Part shown: one piece after another, positions 7,456 through 16,116 of the stretch
Layout: each line of letters starts with the position of its first letter
Position numbering within the stretch: the stretch's first letter is position 1
Assembly (NCBI GenBank): GCA_002779825.1
Contig: PEVN01000090.1
Span: 1 to 32,894 of the forward strand
Source of the DNA: Armatimonadetes bacterium CG06_land_8_20_14_3_00_66_21
GTDB taxonomy: Bacteria > Armatimonadota > Abditibacteriia > CG2-30-66-41
Direction: 5' to 3'
Length of the DNA: 32,894 bases
Translations under genes and position numbers: made by a program
Notes under the pieces: model-generated
Told to the model about the DNA's origin: nothing
What the model saw: the letters and a program-made list of their open reading frames with translations, nothing else
Database searches by the model: none

Positions 7456-10400
7456 ATGTACCTCAAGCGACTCGACCTTGTGGGCTTCAAGACGTTTGCG
7501 GATGAGAGCAAGCTTGAGTTCCGTCCGGGCATCACGGCGGTGGTCGGTCCAAATGGGAGCGGCAAGAGTAACCTGGCCGACGCGATTCAGTGGGTCATGG
7601 GCGAGCGGAGCATGAAGCAGCTCCGCGGCGCGCGCCCCGCCGACCTGATCTTCGCGGGCAACGGCCAGCGCAAGCCCGTGGGAATGGCCGAGGTGTCGCT
7701 GACGCTGGACAATGCCGATGGCGCTTTGGGCATCGACTTCAGCGAAGTGACCGTGACCCGCCGCGTGTTCCGCTCCGGCGAGTCCAACTACCTGATCAAC
7801 AAGTCTGCCTGCCGCCTGCGGGATATCCATGAGCTGTTCCTGGACACCGGACTGGGGCCGGACGCCTACTCGATCATCTCCCAGAGTGAGATTGACGCCA
7901 TCCTCAGCCTGCGCGCCGAAGATCGGCGCGCGCTGTTTGAGGAAGTCGCCGGCATCCAGAAGTACCGCTTCAAGCGGCATGAGACCAAGCTCAAGCTGGA
8001 CCGCACCGAGCGCAACCTGACCCGGGTCCGCGACATTCTCCACGAGCTGGACAGCGAGCTGGGACCGTTGGCCGAGCAGGCCGAACTGGCGCGGGAATAC
8101 GAGAACTACCAGGTGCGCCTGAAGCAGCTTCAGTTGGGGTTGCTGGCCCGCGAATACGACGTGCGACGGCAACGCCGGGAGCGCCTGGAGCAGGAGCATC
8201 ACGAGCGCGGGTTGGAGATCGAGGGCGCTGTGACCGCTGTCGCGACCCTCGAAGCGGCCGCCGACGAAATCGATCTCAAGCTCATCCGCATGGAGAAGGA
8301 GATCGTCAAGATTCAGGAGGAGACGACCCGGATCGTCAGCCAGGTGAAGAGCACCGAGGGCAAGATCGCCGTCTCCCAGGAACGCGAACGGGCGCTCACC
8401 GAACGCCGCGAACGCGCGGTGCAAGAGTCGGCGGATTTGGCCGACGGGCTGGAAGCGATGCGGGTCGAACTGCGAGAGGCGCGGGATCAGGAAGCCCAGT
8501 TGCAGTCCGAGGTCAGCCGGCTGGGCCAAGAGACGGTGGCGAAGGAGCGGCACCTCGGCGAACTTGATGCCGAGATCCAGCGGGAAGCCGGCAACCTGGA
8601 GCTGCGCCGGGAGGAATACCTGGAGCACGTTCGCCAGGGGGCGGAGAAGCGCAACGCCATCGCCGCTTGCGAAGCCACCAGCCGCGGGTTGACCACCCAG
8701 GTGGAAACCGCCCGGAAGTCTCTGGGCAACGCCAGAGCTGAACTCTCCGCGACCGAGGGCGCTCGCGCCGAAGCCGAGTTGGCGTTGGAGACTGGCAAGG
8801 CCGAGCTGACGGACCGCACCCGCGAGGCACGGGAAACCCGGGAGTCCCTGACACAGGTCGAAGGCGAGCGCGACAGAGCCACCGAACGCGTCGCTGCCCT
8901 GCGAGAGCAGCTCAGCGACCACCGGTCGCGGCTGCAGGCGCTGACCGAGCGGGAAGCCAACCTCGAAGGCGTCGCGGCAGGCGTGCAGACCGTGCTGCGG
9001 GCGAGCCAGGTTGGAGAGCTTCCGGGGGGGTGCGGCTCCGTCGCCCAGCTTCTCCGGGCGCCGCAGGAGTGCGAAGCCGCCATCGAACTGGCCTTGGGGC
9101 CGGCACTTCAGTATGTGGTCGTCGTCGACGAGCCGGCCGCCCGGGCCGGCATCGAGTTGCTCTCGGAAAAGCGCGCCGGGCGGGCCACGTTCCTGCCCCT
9201 GTCGGGTCTGCTGCCGACGCCCGCTGACGCCGACCTCCGCGAACTGGCCTACGCCCCTGGCGTGGTGGGGCTCGGCGTCGACTTGGTGCGGTTCGACCTA
9301 CGGCACCGGGCGGCGGTGCAGTACCTGCTGGGCCGAGTGATCGTGGTGCGCGACGGGCGCTTTGCGGCAGCCCTTGCCCGGCGCGCGCCGAGGGCCTGCA
9401 CGCTGGTGACCCTCACCGGCGAGGTCTTTCTGCCCGGCGGCGCCCTCGCAGGCGGCAAGGGCTCCCCGGGCCAGGGCGGGCTGCTCTCTCGAAAGCGCGA
9501 GATTGGCGAGCTGTCGGCCAGCGTGGCGACGCTCAACGCTGAGCTGGGTGAGCAGACCCGTTACGCCGAAGCCGTCGTCGAGCAGATCGCGGAGCTTCGC
9601 GACGAACTGACCGACCGGGAGGCGGCTCGTGCGGAGCTGGCCCAAGAGGTGGCGCGACAGGAGCGAAACGTCCTGCACCTTGGCGACCAACTCGCCCGTC
9701 TCAATGCAACGGTCGATCAGCACGCCGAAGACCTGCGGTCGTTAGACTCGGAGATCCTCGCCTGCCAGGAAGCCGGCGCCGCGCACCGCTCCGAACTGCA
9801 GCGGATCGAGGGCGCCCGCCAGGCGCTGGACCACTCCATTGCCGAGGGGCAATCCTCGCTGGACGAGAAGCGACAGTCCCGCGAGGTCATGGCGCACGCC
9901 GTCAACGACTCCCGCGTCCGCTTTGCTTCCGTCCGCGAGCGGCTGGTCGGCGTCGAGAAGAGCCGCCAGTCTCTGGTGAGCCGCGAGCGTCAGACCCACC
10001 ACGCACTCACGGTCAACCACGAGACCATCGCCGCCGCCGACCAGGAGATGACGTTCCTGCGCAAGATCGTCGAGACCGACAAAGCGGCTCTCGAGGCGTT
10101 GACCGTGCAACAGGAGGAAATGGAGCAGTCGTTCCTCCGCTGGCGGGAGACCCGCCAGGCGGCCATGGACGCGCAAGCGCAGACCTCCGCCAAACTCCGC
10201 GAGCAGCGGACCAAGCAGCACGGCTTGGAGGAAGACTGCCACCGAGTCGAGTTGCGCCTCACCCAGACGATGACCGAGACAGAGGAACTCGAACGGCGGT
10301 TCCTCGAGGAACACGGCCTTCAGCCGGATGAGGCCGTCAACCACAAGGACGACTTGGAGAACAAGTCCGCCGCTGAAGAAGAGGCGCAAACCCTCAAGCA

Positions 10401-11085
10401 GAAGATGACCAGCCTGGGCGAGGTGAACCTGGGAGCCCTCGCCGAGTACGACCGCAAGCACGAGCGCTACGACTTCCTCAACACGCAAGTGGTGGACCTG
10501 GAAGACGCGCGGGCCAAGTGCGAGGAGATCATCGCCGAGATCGACGCGAACACCAAGGCGCAGTTCATGGCGACGTTTGATGCCGTCATGCGCGAGTTCG
10601 CCGTTCTCTTTGTGCGCATCTTTGGCGGCGGCAGCGCGCGCTTGGTTCTGACCGACCCCACCAACATCCTCGAGACCGGCATCGACGTGCGGATCCAGCT
10701 CCCCGGCAAGGCCGAGCAGGATCTCCTGCTGCTCTCGGGCGGCGAGCGCGCGCTGACTGCGCTATCGCTCCTGCTCTCCATGCTGCGCGTCAAGCCCAGC
10801 CCGTTCTGTGTGCTGGACGAAGTGGACGCTCCGCTGGACGAGTCCAACGTCGGCAAGTTCGCCGAGCTGCTCCGGGAGTTCGCCCAGCAATCTCAGTTCA
10901 TCGTCGTCACCCACAACAAGGGAACGATGGAAGCAGCAGACGCGCTCTACGGCGTAACGATGGAAAAGGCCGGCGTCTCCAAGTTAGTGTCCGTGCGGCT
11001 GGAAGATGCGCTGGCGCACGCGGGGATAGCATCGCCCGAGGCGCCGGAGGGCGCCCTGGCTGAGGCAGACGCAGCGACCGTGTGA
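7456..11085 (+). CDS. smc: Chromosome segregation protein SMC
   Basis: This 1209-aa protein is a full-length SMC ATPase, the core of the condensin-like complex with ScpA/ScpB that compacts and segregates the chromosome. Walker A is GPNGSGKSN at 31-39. Long Glu/Arg/Gln-rich coiled coils occupy roughly 170-510 and 670-1010 and flank the hinge domain at about 520-670 (GGCGSVAQLL, ending with the Gly-rich GGALAGGKGSPGQGG region). The C-terminal head has the ABC signature LLSGGERAL near 1093-1101 and Walker B with the catalytic glutamate, FCVLDEVDAPL, D1121/E1122. The ATG at 7456 has AAGGA 10 nt upstream. ftsY follows on the same strand, an arrangement also found in other bacteria. Nothing suggests damage. 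Confidence 0.97.
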   Translation: MYLKRLDLVGFKTFADESKLEFRPGITAVVGPNGSGKSNLADAIQWVMGERSMKQLRGARPADLIFAGNGQRKPVGMAEVSLTLDNADGALGIDFSEVTVTRRVFRSGESNYLINKSACRLRDIHELFLDTGLGPDAYSIISQSEIDAILSLRAEDRRALFEEVAGIQKYRFKRHETKLKLDRTERNLTRVRDILHELDSELGPLAEQAELAREYENYQVRLKQLQLGLLAREYDVRRQRRERLEQEHHERGLEIEGAVTAVATLEAAADEIDLKLIRMEKEIVKIQEETTRIVSQVKSTEGKIAVSQERERALTERRERAVQESADLADGLEAMRVELREARDQEAQLQSEVSRLGQETVAKERHLGELDAEIQREAGNLELRREEYLEHVRQGAEKRNAIAACEATSRGLTTQVETARKSLGNARAELSATEGARAEAELALETGKAELTDRTREARETRESLTQVEGERDRATERVAALREQLSDHRSRLQALTEREANLEGVAAGVQTVLRASQVGELPGGCGSVAQLLRAPQECEAAIELALGPALQYVVVVDEPAARAGIELLSEKRAGRATFLPLSGLLPTPADADLRELAYAPGVVGLGVDLVRFDLRHRAAVQYLLGRVIVVRDGRFAAALARRAPRACTLVTLTGEVFLPGGALAGGKGSPGQGGLLSRKREIGELSASVATLNAELGEQTRYAEAVVEQIAELRDELTDREAARAELAQEVARQERNVLHLGDQLARLNATVDQHAEDLRSLDSEILACQEAGAAHRSELQRIEGARQALDHSIAEGQSSLDEKRQSREVMAHAVNDSRVRFASVRERLVGVEKSRQSLVSRERQTHHALTVNHETIAAADQEMTFLRKIVETDKAALEALTVQQEEMEQSFLRWRETRQAAMDAQAQTSAKLREQRTKQHGLEEDCHRVELRLTQTMTETEELERRFLEEHGLQPDEAVNHKDDLENKSAAEEEAQTLKQKMTSLGEVNLGALAEYDRKHERYDFLNTQVVDLEDARAKCEEIIAEIDANTKAQFMATFDAVMREFAVLFVRIFGGGSARLVLTDPTNILETGIDVRIQLPGKAEQDLLLLSGGERALTALSLLLSMLRVKPSPFCVLDEVDAPLDESNVGKFAELLREFAQQSQFIVVTHNKGTMEAADALYGVTMEKAGVSKLVSVRLEDALAHAGIASPEAPEGALAEADAATV

Positions 11086-11127
11086 CCCAGATTCCGGCAA
11101 CTCGGTTGCCCGGTGCCTGTTGGGTCA
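11083..11127. other. Nested stem-loop between smc and ftsY
   Basis: An outer inverted repeat TGACCCA (11083-11089, starting with the smc stop codon) and TGGGTCA (11121-11127) encloses a second hairpin. That inner hairpin pairs CCGGCAAC (11094-11101) with GTTGCCCGG (11105-11113) around a 3-nt loop, with one bulged C. There is no T-run, so it is not a textbook terminator. It could be an attenuator or RNA-processing site. Confidence 0.4.
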
Positions 11128-11221
11128 GCGGCCGAGAACGCTCCGGCCGGCACGCCGCTGGTCTCCCCAATCTGCAAGCTGAGCGCCGCAGTCCGCAATC
11201 GATTGGAGCCAACCGAGACCG

Positions 11222-12094
11222 ATGCTACGAAAACTACTGGGTGCGCTGACCGGCGTGTTCAGGGGTCGGCAGCTCGACGATAGCCTCCTGATGGATCTGG
11301 AGGAGGCGCTCATCTTGTCGGACGTGGGGATGGACACCACCGACCTGCTGATGACCGACCTGCGCGCCGCCCTCCACAAACAGCGGCTGAAGCAAGCCGA
11401 TCAGGTCCGCGAGGCGCTGAAGCAGCGCATCGTAGAACTCCTCGGGGCGGAGACCCAACCGCTGCAGGTGAGCGCCGAGAAGCCGACCGTCTGGATGTTC
11501 ATCGGGGTCAACGGCACCGGCAAGACCACGACGATCGCCAAGGTCGCCTACCGGCTGAGACGGCAGCGGCAACAAGTGCTGATGGCAGCGGGCGACACGT
11601 TCCGGGCGGCGGCTCAGGAGCAACTCGGCGTTTGGGCAAAGCGCGTCGATTGTCAACTCGTCCAGCACCAATCCGGCGCCGACCCTGCCGCGGTGATCTT
11701 CGACAGCGTCCAGGCCGCCAAGGCGCGCGGAATCGACACCGTGTTGGTAGACACTGCCGGCCGGTTGCACACCAAGCACAATCTGATGGAAGAGCTGAAG
11801 AAGGTCTACCGGGTCGTCCAACGCGAACTGGGGCGCCTCCCCGACGAGAGCCTTCTCGTCCTGGATGCGTCCACCGGCCAGAACGGCATCTCCCAGGCCG
11901 CCACCTTCGGCGCCGCCGTGCCCGTCACCGGCATCGTCCTCACCAAGCTTGATGGCAGCGCCAAGGGCGGCATCGTCCTGGCCATCGCCAACCAGCTCAA
12001 GGTCCCGATCAGACTGGTAGGCGTTGGCGAGCGGATGGAGGACTTGGAGGACTTCGACCCGAAGCAGTTTGCGGCAGGGCTGTTCGCGGAGTAG
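11222..12094 (+). CDS. ftsY: Signal recognition particle receptor FtsY
   Basis: This 290-aa SRP GTPase is the membrane-associated receptor that docks SRP-bound ribosomes for co-translational insertion. The N-terminal NG-domain helices (residues 1-80) lead into the G domain: G1 GVNGTGKTT at 95-103, the DTFRAAAQEQL motif at 125-135, G3 DTAGRLHTK at 177-185, G4 TKLDGSAKGG at 241-250 and the closing GVGE-MEDLEDFDP block that distinguishes FtsY from Ffh. The acidic N-terminal A domain of E. coli FtsY is absent, as in many other phyla. The ribosome-binding site is weak (GGAG about 12 nt upstream), so expression may depend partly on coupling with smc, 136 bp upstream. Confidence 0.96.
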   Translation: MLRKLLGALTGVFRGRQLDDSLLMDLEEALILSDVGMDTTDLLMTDLRAALHKQRLKQADQVREALKQRIVELLGAETQPLQVSAEKPTVWMFIGVNGTGKTTTIAKVAYRLRRQRQQVLMAAGDTFRAAAQEQLGVWAKRVDCQLVQHQSGADPAAVIFDSVQAAKARGIDTVLVDTAGRLHTKHNLMEELKKVYRVVQRELGRLPDESLLVLDASTGQNGISQAATFGAAVPVTGIVLTKLDGSAKGGIVLAIANQLKVPIRLVGVGERMEDLEDFDPKQFAAGLFAE

Positions 12095-12110
12095 GGGCAC
12101 CGGGAGACCT

Positions 12111-12146
12111 GGGGAACAGGGGACAAGGGGACGGGGAGACGAGGGG
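12111..12146 (+). repeat. GGGG-run tandem repeat / G-quadruplex motif after ftsY
   Basis: Five GGGG runs (12111-12114, 12119-12122, 12127-12130, 12133-12136, 12143-12146) are separated by linkers of 4, 4, 2 and 6 nt, built from degenerate 8-nt units of the GGGGACAA type. This meets the standard definition of a four-tetrad G-quadruplex on the plus strand. It starts 17 nt after the ftsY stop. The remaining gap to 12286 shows only a TACAAT hexamer (12245-12250) that might be a -10 box for the antitoxin gene. Confidence 0.6.
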
Positions 12147-12286
12147 CGGGTGGCCGCTCCCAGACCCCCGACTCCCGCTGAGAATGACACCGGGTGCCGC
12201 CGGCCTCGCCGTCGATGTCCGTGGTTTCTATGGATAGCCCGCGCTACAATCGACAGAACCCGAGCCACCCGAGAGGCGCGCGCCCG

Positions 12287-12529
12287 ATGCCCGTGAAGAC
12301 GAGCGACATCACCCAGGTACAGCCCAGTCTCGGCGACTTGCTGCCACTCGTCATCGGTGGAACTGAGATCACCCTCACGCGGAACGACGCGCCTCTCATC
12401 CGTCTCGTTTCCGCGGCAATGGGAGTTGCGCCAAAGCCCCGGCAGGCGGGACTGCACCAAGGCGCCGCGCGGATGAGCGAGGACTTCGGGGAGCCGCTGC
12501 CGGAGGCGTTCTGGGGCGGGACGCAGTGA
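12287..12529 (+). CDS. Phd/YefM-type antitoxin (VapC-associated)
   Basis: This 80-aa protein has the layout of short prevent-host-death/YefM-like antitoxins: an N-terminal DNA-binding half (VKTSDITQVQPSLGDLLPLVIGGTEITLTRND, then PLIRLV) and a C-terminal toxin-binding tail (GLHQGAARMSEDFGEPLPEAFW) very like the tails of antitoxins paired with PIN-domain toxins. The ATG at 12287 has GAGAGG about 10 nt upstream. Its TGA overlaps the GTG of the vapC remnant (GTGA, 12526-12529), the usual translational coupling. The antitoxin looks intact although its toxin gene is broken, so it may now be an orphan. Confidence 0.8.
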   Translation: MPVKTSDITQVQPSLGDLLPLVIGGTEITLTRNDAPLIRLVSAAMGVAPKPRQAGLHQGAARMSEDFGEPLPEAFWGGTQ

Positions 12530-12734
12530 GGGCGCTGCTCGATACACACACGTTCCTCTGGTGGGATAGCGATCCCGCGCAGTTGTCACCCAGTGCCCTG
12601 GGACTGTGCAGGGATCCCGGCAACCCTTTGCTTCTTAGCATCGTGAGCCTCTGGGAAATGCAGCTCAAGGCGTAGTGGGTGTCCTCACTCGTGATCCCGC
12701 CTTCGGCCGCTACGGTGTCAAGACGCTCTGGTAG
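12526..12734 (+). pseudogene. VapC PIN-domain toxin with internal deletion
   Basis: Codons 1-49 (12526-12675) read MRALLDTHTFLWWDSD...LSIVSLWEMQLKA, the N-terminal half of a VapC-type PIN ribonuclease including its first catalytic Asp (LLDTH). A TAG follows at 12673-12675. In another frame, 12675-12734 reads VGVLTRDPAFGRYGVKTLW-stop, the usual C-terminus of the same family (TRDPAF.RYGV). VapC toxins are about 130 aa; only about 68 codons remain, so roughly 60 residues, including the central acidic catalytic residues, are gone and the frame is shifted. It follows the antitoxin with a 4-nt overlap. The toxin must be inactive. Confidence 0.8.
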
Positions 12735-12861
12735 AGGTCGCGGCCGCGTTCAGGCGATCATCCACGGAGTGACGCCCCCTCTGGTTCTTGCCCATCCGGT
12801 CGAGGTACCGGCTGTCGCTGCCGTCCCCACGGTGAGGAACCGCAAGGTGTTTGGCAGCGCC

Positions 12862-15243
12862 TCAACTCGCGCTGGCCACCTCGACCCGGTTCCGCCCATT
12901 CTCCTTCGCCCTGTACAGCGCGCGATCCGCGGCGGCGATCAGGCGCTCATCGGCGTCGCCGTCGGCGGGGAACGACGCCACACCGAGGCTAAGGGTCTGC
13001 GTCACTTCCGGCGTGCTGGCATCGCCGTAGAACGTGGCCGCCTCGACTTCGGAGCGGATCTTCTCAGCGACGGCTTGGGCGCCCTCTTTACTGGTCTCGG
13101 GAAGCACGACGACGAACTCCTCGCCGCCGTAGCGCGCGAAGAAGTCCACTGCCCGCAAGCAGCTCGAGAGGACCTTCGCCAGCTTGCGCAGCACTTCGTC
13201 GCCCGAGGGGTGGCCGAAGGTGTCGTTGTGCTCCTTAAAGTGATCCAGGTCCAGCAGGATCAATGACAGCGGGCGCTCGTACCGGCGGGCCTCGTCCAGC
13301 TCCCGCAGCAACTGCTGCCGGAATCGTCGGTAGTTGTGGGCGCCCGTCATCGGGTCGGTCGTGGCCGATTCCTGCACTTGCTGGAAGAGCTGGGCTCGTT
13401 GGGCGGCGATGGCAACCTGCTCTGCGATGGTACAGAACAGGCGCTCTTCGTCTGCGGAGAACGCTCGCGGCTGGCTGCCGCGCATGTGCATCACTCCGAA
13501 GCACTCGCCACCCGCCGTCAGGGGGGCGCAGACGTGGGAGCCGCCGGTCGTGCCGCAGTGTTCTTGTTCGCAGGTCAGGTCCCATTGGGTGTCGCGCACC
13601 ATGAAGGGGCTGCCCTTCTGAACGGCCCAGCAGCGGGCGGGGTCGAGCCCCTCACGCAGCGACGCGACGGCAGCCTCCGCCACCCCCACCGCTCCCTGGA
13701 GTTCCAGTCTGCCGGTCTCGGGGCTGCGTAGGCAGACGTAGCACGCCTCACAGTGGAACAGCTCGCGGGCCTTGCGCACGGCGGTCTGCACGATCTGGTT
13801 CGGGTCAGAGCTGGCGCCGAACAGCGCGGTCGTCTCGACGATGGTCTCCAGTGCTGAGAGTCGCCGGAGCGACTCTTCGTGGAGCTCCGCGTTGGTGAGG
13901 GCTATGGCCGCCTGGTTGCTCAGGATCGACAGCAGTTGCCCCTCTTCCGGTGAGAACGGCCCCTTGGCGTCGCGGTACAGCTCGATAGTTCCGTACGTCC
14001 GGTCCGCCCCCAACAGCGGCGCCACCAGCACCGACTCGATGCGTTCCTCCCGGTAGACCACGTACAACTCCGCCACCGAAGGATCGACGCTCGCCGAACT
14101 GACGGACACCGACCGCCTCTCGCGCATCGCCCGCCCCGTCGGCCCATTGGGTGCCAGCTCCCGGAGGCGTTCGAGAAACCGATCGCTCAGCCCAGCGTGC
14201 GCTGCGACGCGACACTGATCCACGTCTTCGTTCACCAGGAAGATCGCGCACTTCTCGACGCCGGTACGTTCGCGCACCTTGGCGAGCACGAGGTCGAGGA
14301 CTTGGCGGGTGCGCCGGCCGCGGGCGACCTCGGCGGAGGTCTCCAGCAACGCGGTGATGTGCTGCTCCCGGCGACGGGCGGCGGCGAACACCTGGGCGCT
14401 GTCCAACGCGGCCCCGATTTGCGCGGCGATGGTCTCCAGCATCTCGACCACGTCCGGCGAGAGTGGGTCACCGGAGCGCAGGATAGCGTTCAGGACTCCC
14501 ACCGGTTTGTCGGCCGACCGCAGGGGAACGCAGGCAACGCCCGCTGGCGCCGATTCTGTGTCCCACACCTCGCTCACCCAAGACCAAGCGCCTTCCTCGT
14601 CCAATACCATCGCTTGCCCATAGTTGAGCGCCCGCCCCATGAACCCATGGGTTGCGGGCACCGTCCGGACCTCAGCGGAGGGCGCCAACCGCAGCCCGCT
14701 GTCGGCGATCAGGCGCAGCGTCGACTGCCCCTCCTCCAGCAGGTACACCGCCCCAGCCGGACTCCCCACGGCGCCCAACACTGATTCCAGCGCAGTCCGG
14801 GCGGCGACGAGCTCACCGCGCCGGGCGTCAATCGTGGCGGGCAGCTTGCTGAGTTCCAGCAGCCGCTGCGTCTCGCCCTCCGCAGCCCGAACAGTCGCGC
14901 AGTGCTCCTGCCGAAGCCGCTCGATGTCTTCGGCCAGCGCCTCCACCTCGGCGGCGCCAGAGGCTGTCACCGCCGAGCGGTACCGGGAGTTGGCTGCCTC
15001 CCGGACGGCCTCCCGCAAGGCGCGCAGTGGTTCCAGTGCTCGGCGGATCAGCGACATGGCGACACCGGAACAGGCCAACACCGCCACTAAGGCCACCAGC
15101 ACCTGCACCAAAGTCCGCACGTCGCGCAGGTTGCCGCCGCCAAGGGCCACCGATACGCCCAGACACAACCCGACCGCTCCCGAGCAGAGTGCCAGGAAGC
15201 CAAGGAACAACCGTCTGTGGAGACTGGCGCTCAGTGAACGCAC
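12862..15243 (-). CDS. Membrane-anchored diguanylate cyclase with three GAF-like domains
   Basis: This 793-aa protein should convert two GTP to c-di-GMP at the inner membrane. Two hydrophobic segments lie at about 10-36 and 45-66, followed by a short linker helix and three GAF-like sensor domains at roughly 140-280, 300-450 and 470-620. The C-terminal GGDEF domain (about 630-785) has DPMTGAHNYRRF, LLDLDHFKEHND and the active-site motif RYGGEEF (G706-F710). An RxxD inhibitory site (R697-D700) lies exactly five residues before GGEEF, so product feedback is likely. The GTG at 15243 is preferred over the GTG at 15270 because GGAG lies 6-7 nt upstream; it then overlaps the kinase-like gene by 13 nt, implying translational coupling. 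Confidence 0.92.
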   Translation of the reverse strand: MRSLSASLHRRLFLGFLALCSGAVGLCLGVSVALGGGNLRDVRTLVQVLVALVAVLACSGVAMSLIRRALEPLRALREAVREAANSRYRSAVTASGAAEVEALAEDIERLRQEHCATVRAAEGETQRLLELSKLPATIDARRGELVAARTALESVLGAVGSPAGAVYLLEEGQSTLRLIADSGLRLAPSAEVRTVPATHGFMGRALNYGQAMVLDEEGAWSWVSEVWDTESAPAGVACVPLRSADKPVGVLNAILRSGDPLSPDVVEMLETIAAQIGAALDSAQVFAAARRREQHITALLETSAEVARGRRTRQVLDLVLAKVRERTGVEKCAIFLVNEDVDQCRVAAHAGLSDRFLERLRELAPNGPTGRAMRERRSVSVSSASVDPSVAELYVVYREERIESVLVAPLLGADRTYGTIELYRDAKGPFSPEEGQLLSILSNQAAIALTNAELHEESLRRLSALETIVETTALFGASSDPNQIVQTAVRKARELFHCEACYVCLRSPETGRLELQGAVGVAEAAVASLREGLDPARCWAVQKGSPFMVRDTQWDLTCEQEHCGTTGGSHVCAPLTAGGECFGVMHMRGSQPRAFSADEERLFCTIAEQVAIAAQRAQLFQQVQESATTDPMTGAHNYRRFRQQLLRELDEARRYERPLSLILLDLDHFKEHNDTFGHPSGDEVLRKLAKVLSSCLRAVDFFARYGGEEFVVVLPETSKEGAQAVAEKIRSEVEAATFYGDASTPEVTQTLSLGVASFPADGDADERLIAAADRALYRAKENGRNRVEVASAS

Positions 15244-15989
15244 TTCGGCTCCAGCAGCCCCCGTTCCCACTTCTCCGCCCCCGTCGGCTCTTCGCCCCTC
15301 AGCACGGCGGCGAAGGCGAGCAGCGCTCTGCGCGCGTCGCCGATTGCGTAGTAGAAGGCGTCCCAGTTCTCGGAGTCCTCGCCGTCATGGTTGGGGATCA
15401 CGTGGTCGAACTTCCACGCCTCCCGCAACTCAACGATCGCGCTGGCGGCGCGCTTCTCGAGGTTCTCCAGATCCCTGAGCGACAGGTTGGTCTTCTGCCG
15501 CTTGGTGCGCCGGAGCAGCTTGCGCCGCATTACGTCCGTCACGAAAGCCGCCAAGTCGACCCGCCGCTCGGGCGCGGCGAGGTACTCGAGCTCGTCGCGC
15601 GACAGCGGCGAGAGGAAGACGGTAAGGAGCGGGATGCCCGCAAGCTCAGGCGCCTCGCGGAGCCTGGCGGGGATGAACGGGTTGCCCTCAAAGAAGGCGT
15701 CGTGCCCAGCGTCGAGGATCGGCTGAGTCGTCGCCACTTCCAGCGCCTGCAGGTCGCCCCGCACGTCGGCGACGGCGTATCCCGGCTTCCCGCGCAGTGC
15801 CTCAATCTCCTCGCGCGGCCGGAAGTGATAGTCGACACCGTCTTCCTCACCCGGTCGCGGTGCGCGGCTGTTGTAGAGCACGACCTGCTTCAGGTTGCCG
15901 GCGAGGTCGGGATAGAACCGCCGCAGCGCGGCGAAGAGCGGCCCCTTCCCCACGCCCGACGGCCCGGCCAGCAGGATGAACCTTCCCAT
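15231..15989 (-). CDS. Guanylate-kinase-like protein
   Basis: This 252-aa cytoplasmic protein has a guanylate-kinase-like fold. The N-terminal P-loop is GPSGVGKGPL (9-18). The GMP-binding segment SRAPRPGEEDGVDYHF (41-56) keeps the Ser, Arg, Arg, Glu and Tyr of true Gmk enzymes (GMP + ATP to GDP + ADP). The Walker A Ser/Thr after GK is replaced by Gly-Pro, and the part after residue 85 (FFEGNPF, VFLSPLSRDEL, DVMRRKLLRRTKRQKTNLSLRDLENLEKRA, IPNHDGEDSENWDAFYY) differs from housekeeping Gmk and is longer. It may phosphorylate another substrate or act as a sensor. The ATG at 15989 has an excellent AAGGAG 8 nt upstream. It is co-translated with the diguanylate cyclase. Confidence 0.75.
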   Translation of the reverse strand: MGRFILLAGPSGVGKGPLFAALRRFYPDLAGNLKQVVLYNSRAPRPGEEDGVDYHFRPREEIEALRGKPGYAVADVRGDLQALEVATTQPILDAGHDAFFEGNPFIPARLREAPELAGIPLLTVFLSPLSRDELEYLAAPERRVDLAAFVTDVMRRKLLRRTKRQKTNLSLRDLENLEKRAASAIVELREAWKFDHVIPNHDGEDSENWDAFYYAIGDARRALLAFAAVLRGEEPTGAEKWERGLLEPKCVH

Positions 15990-16007
15990 GGGTATTGTCT
16001 CCTTGCG

Positions 16008-16039
16008 GAGTGGTAGAGTGGTGGAACGGTGGAGCGGTG
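16008..16039. repeat. Four tandem 8-nt repeats (GAGTGGTG type)
   Basis: Units GAGTGGTA, GAGTGGTG, GAACGGTG and GAGCGGTG follow each other without a gap just upstream of the kinase-like gene. A pyrimidine-rich stretch (16043-16078) follows. They fill most of the 127-bp gap to the GH29-like gene. No function can be read from the sequence. Confidence 0.6.
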
Positions 16040-16116
16040 AGGCCCCCCACCCCCTCTCCTCCGCTCCCTCCCTCCAGCGCCCCAGTGCGGCTCCGGCCGC
16101 GGTCCGCTGAACGCGC

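Noticed and set aside
7273..8922. 549-codon minus-strand frame opposite smc
   Set aside because: Shadow of smc; its Leu/Gln/Gly-rich text mirrors Glu/Arg coiled-coil codons, and smc is unambiguous.
12679..13266. 195-codon plus-strand frame after the vapC remnant
   Set aside because: Mostly antisense to the GGDEF domain; its first part is a wrong frame of the VapC C-terminus.
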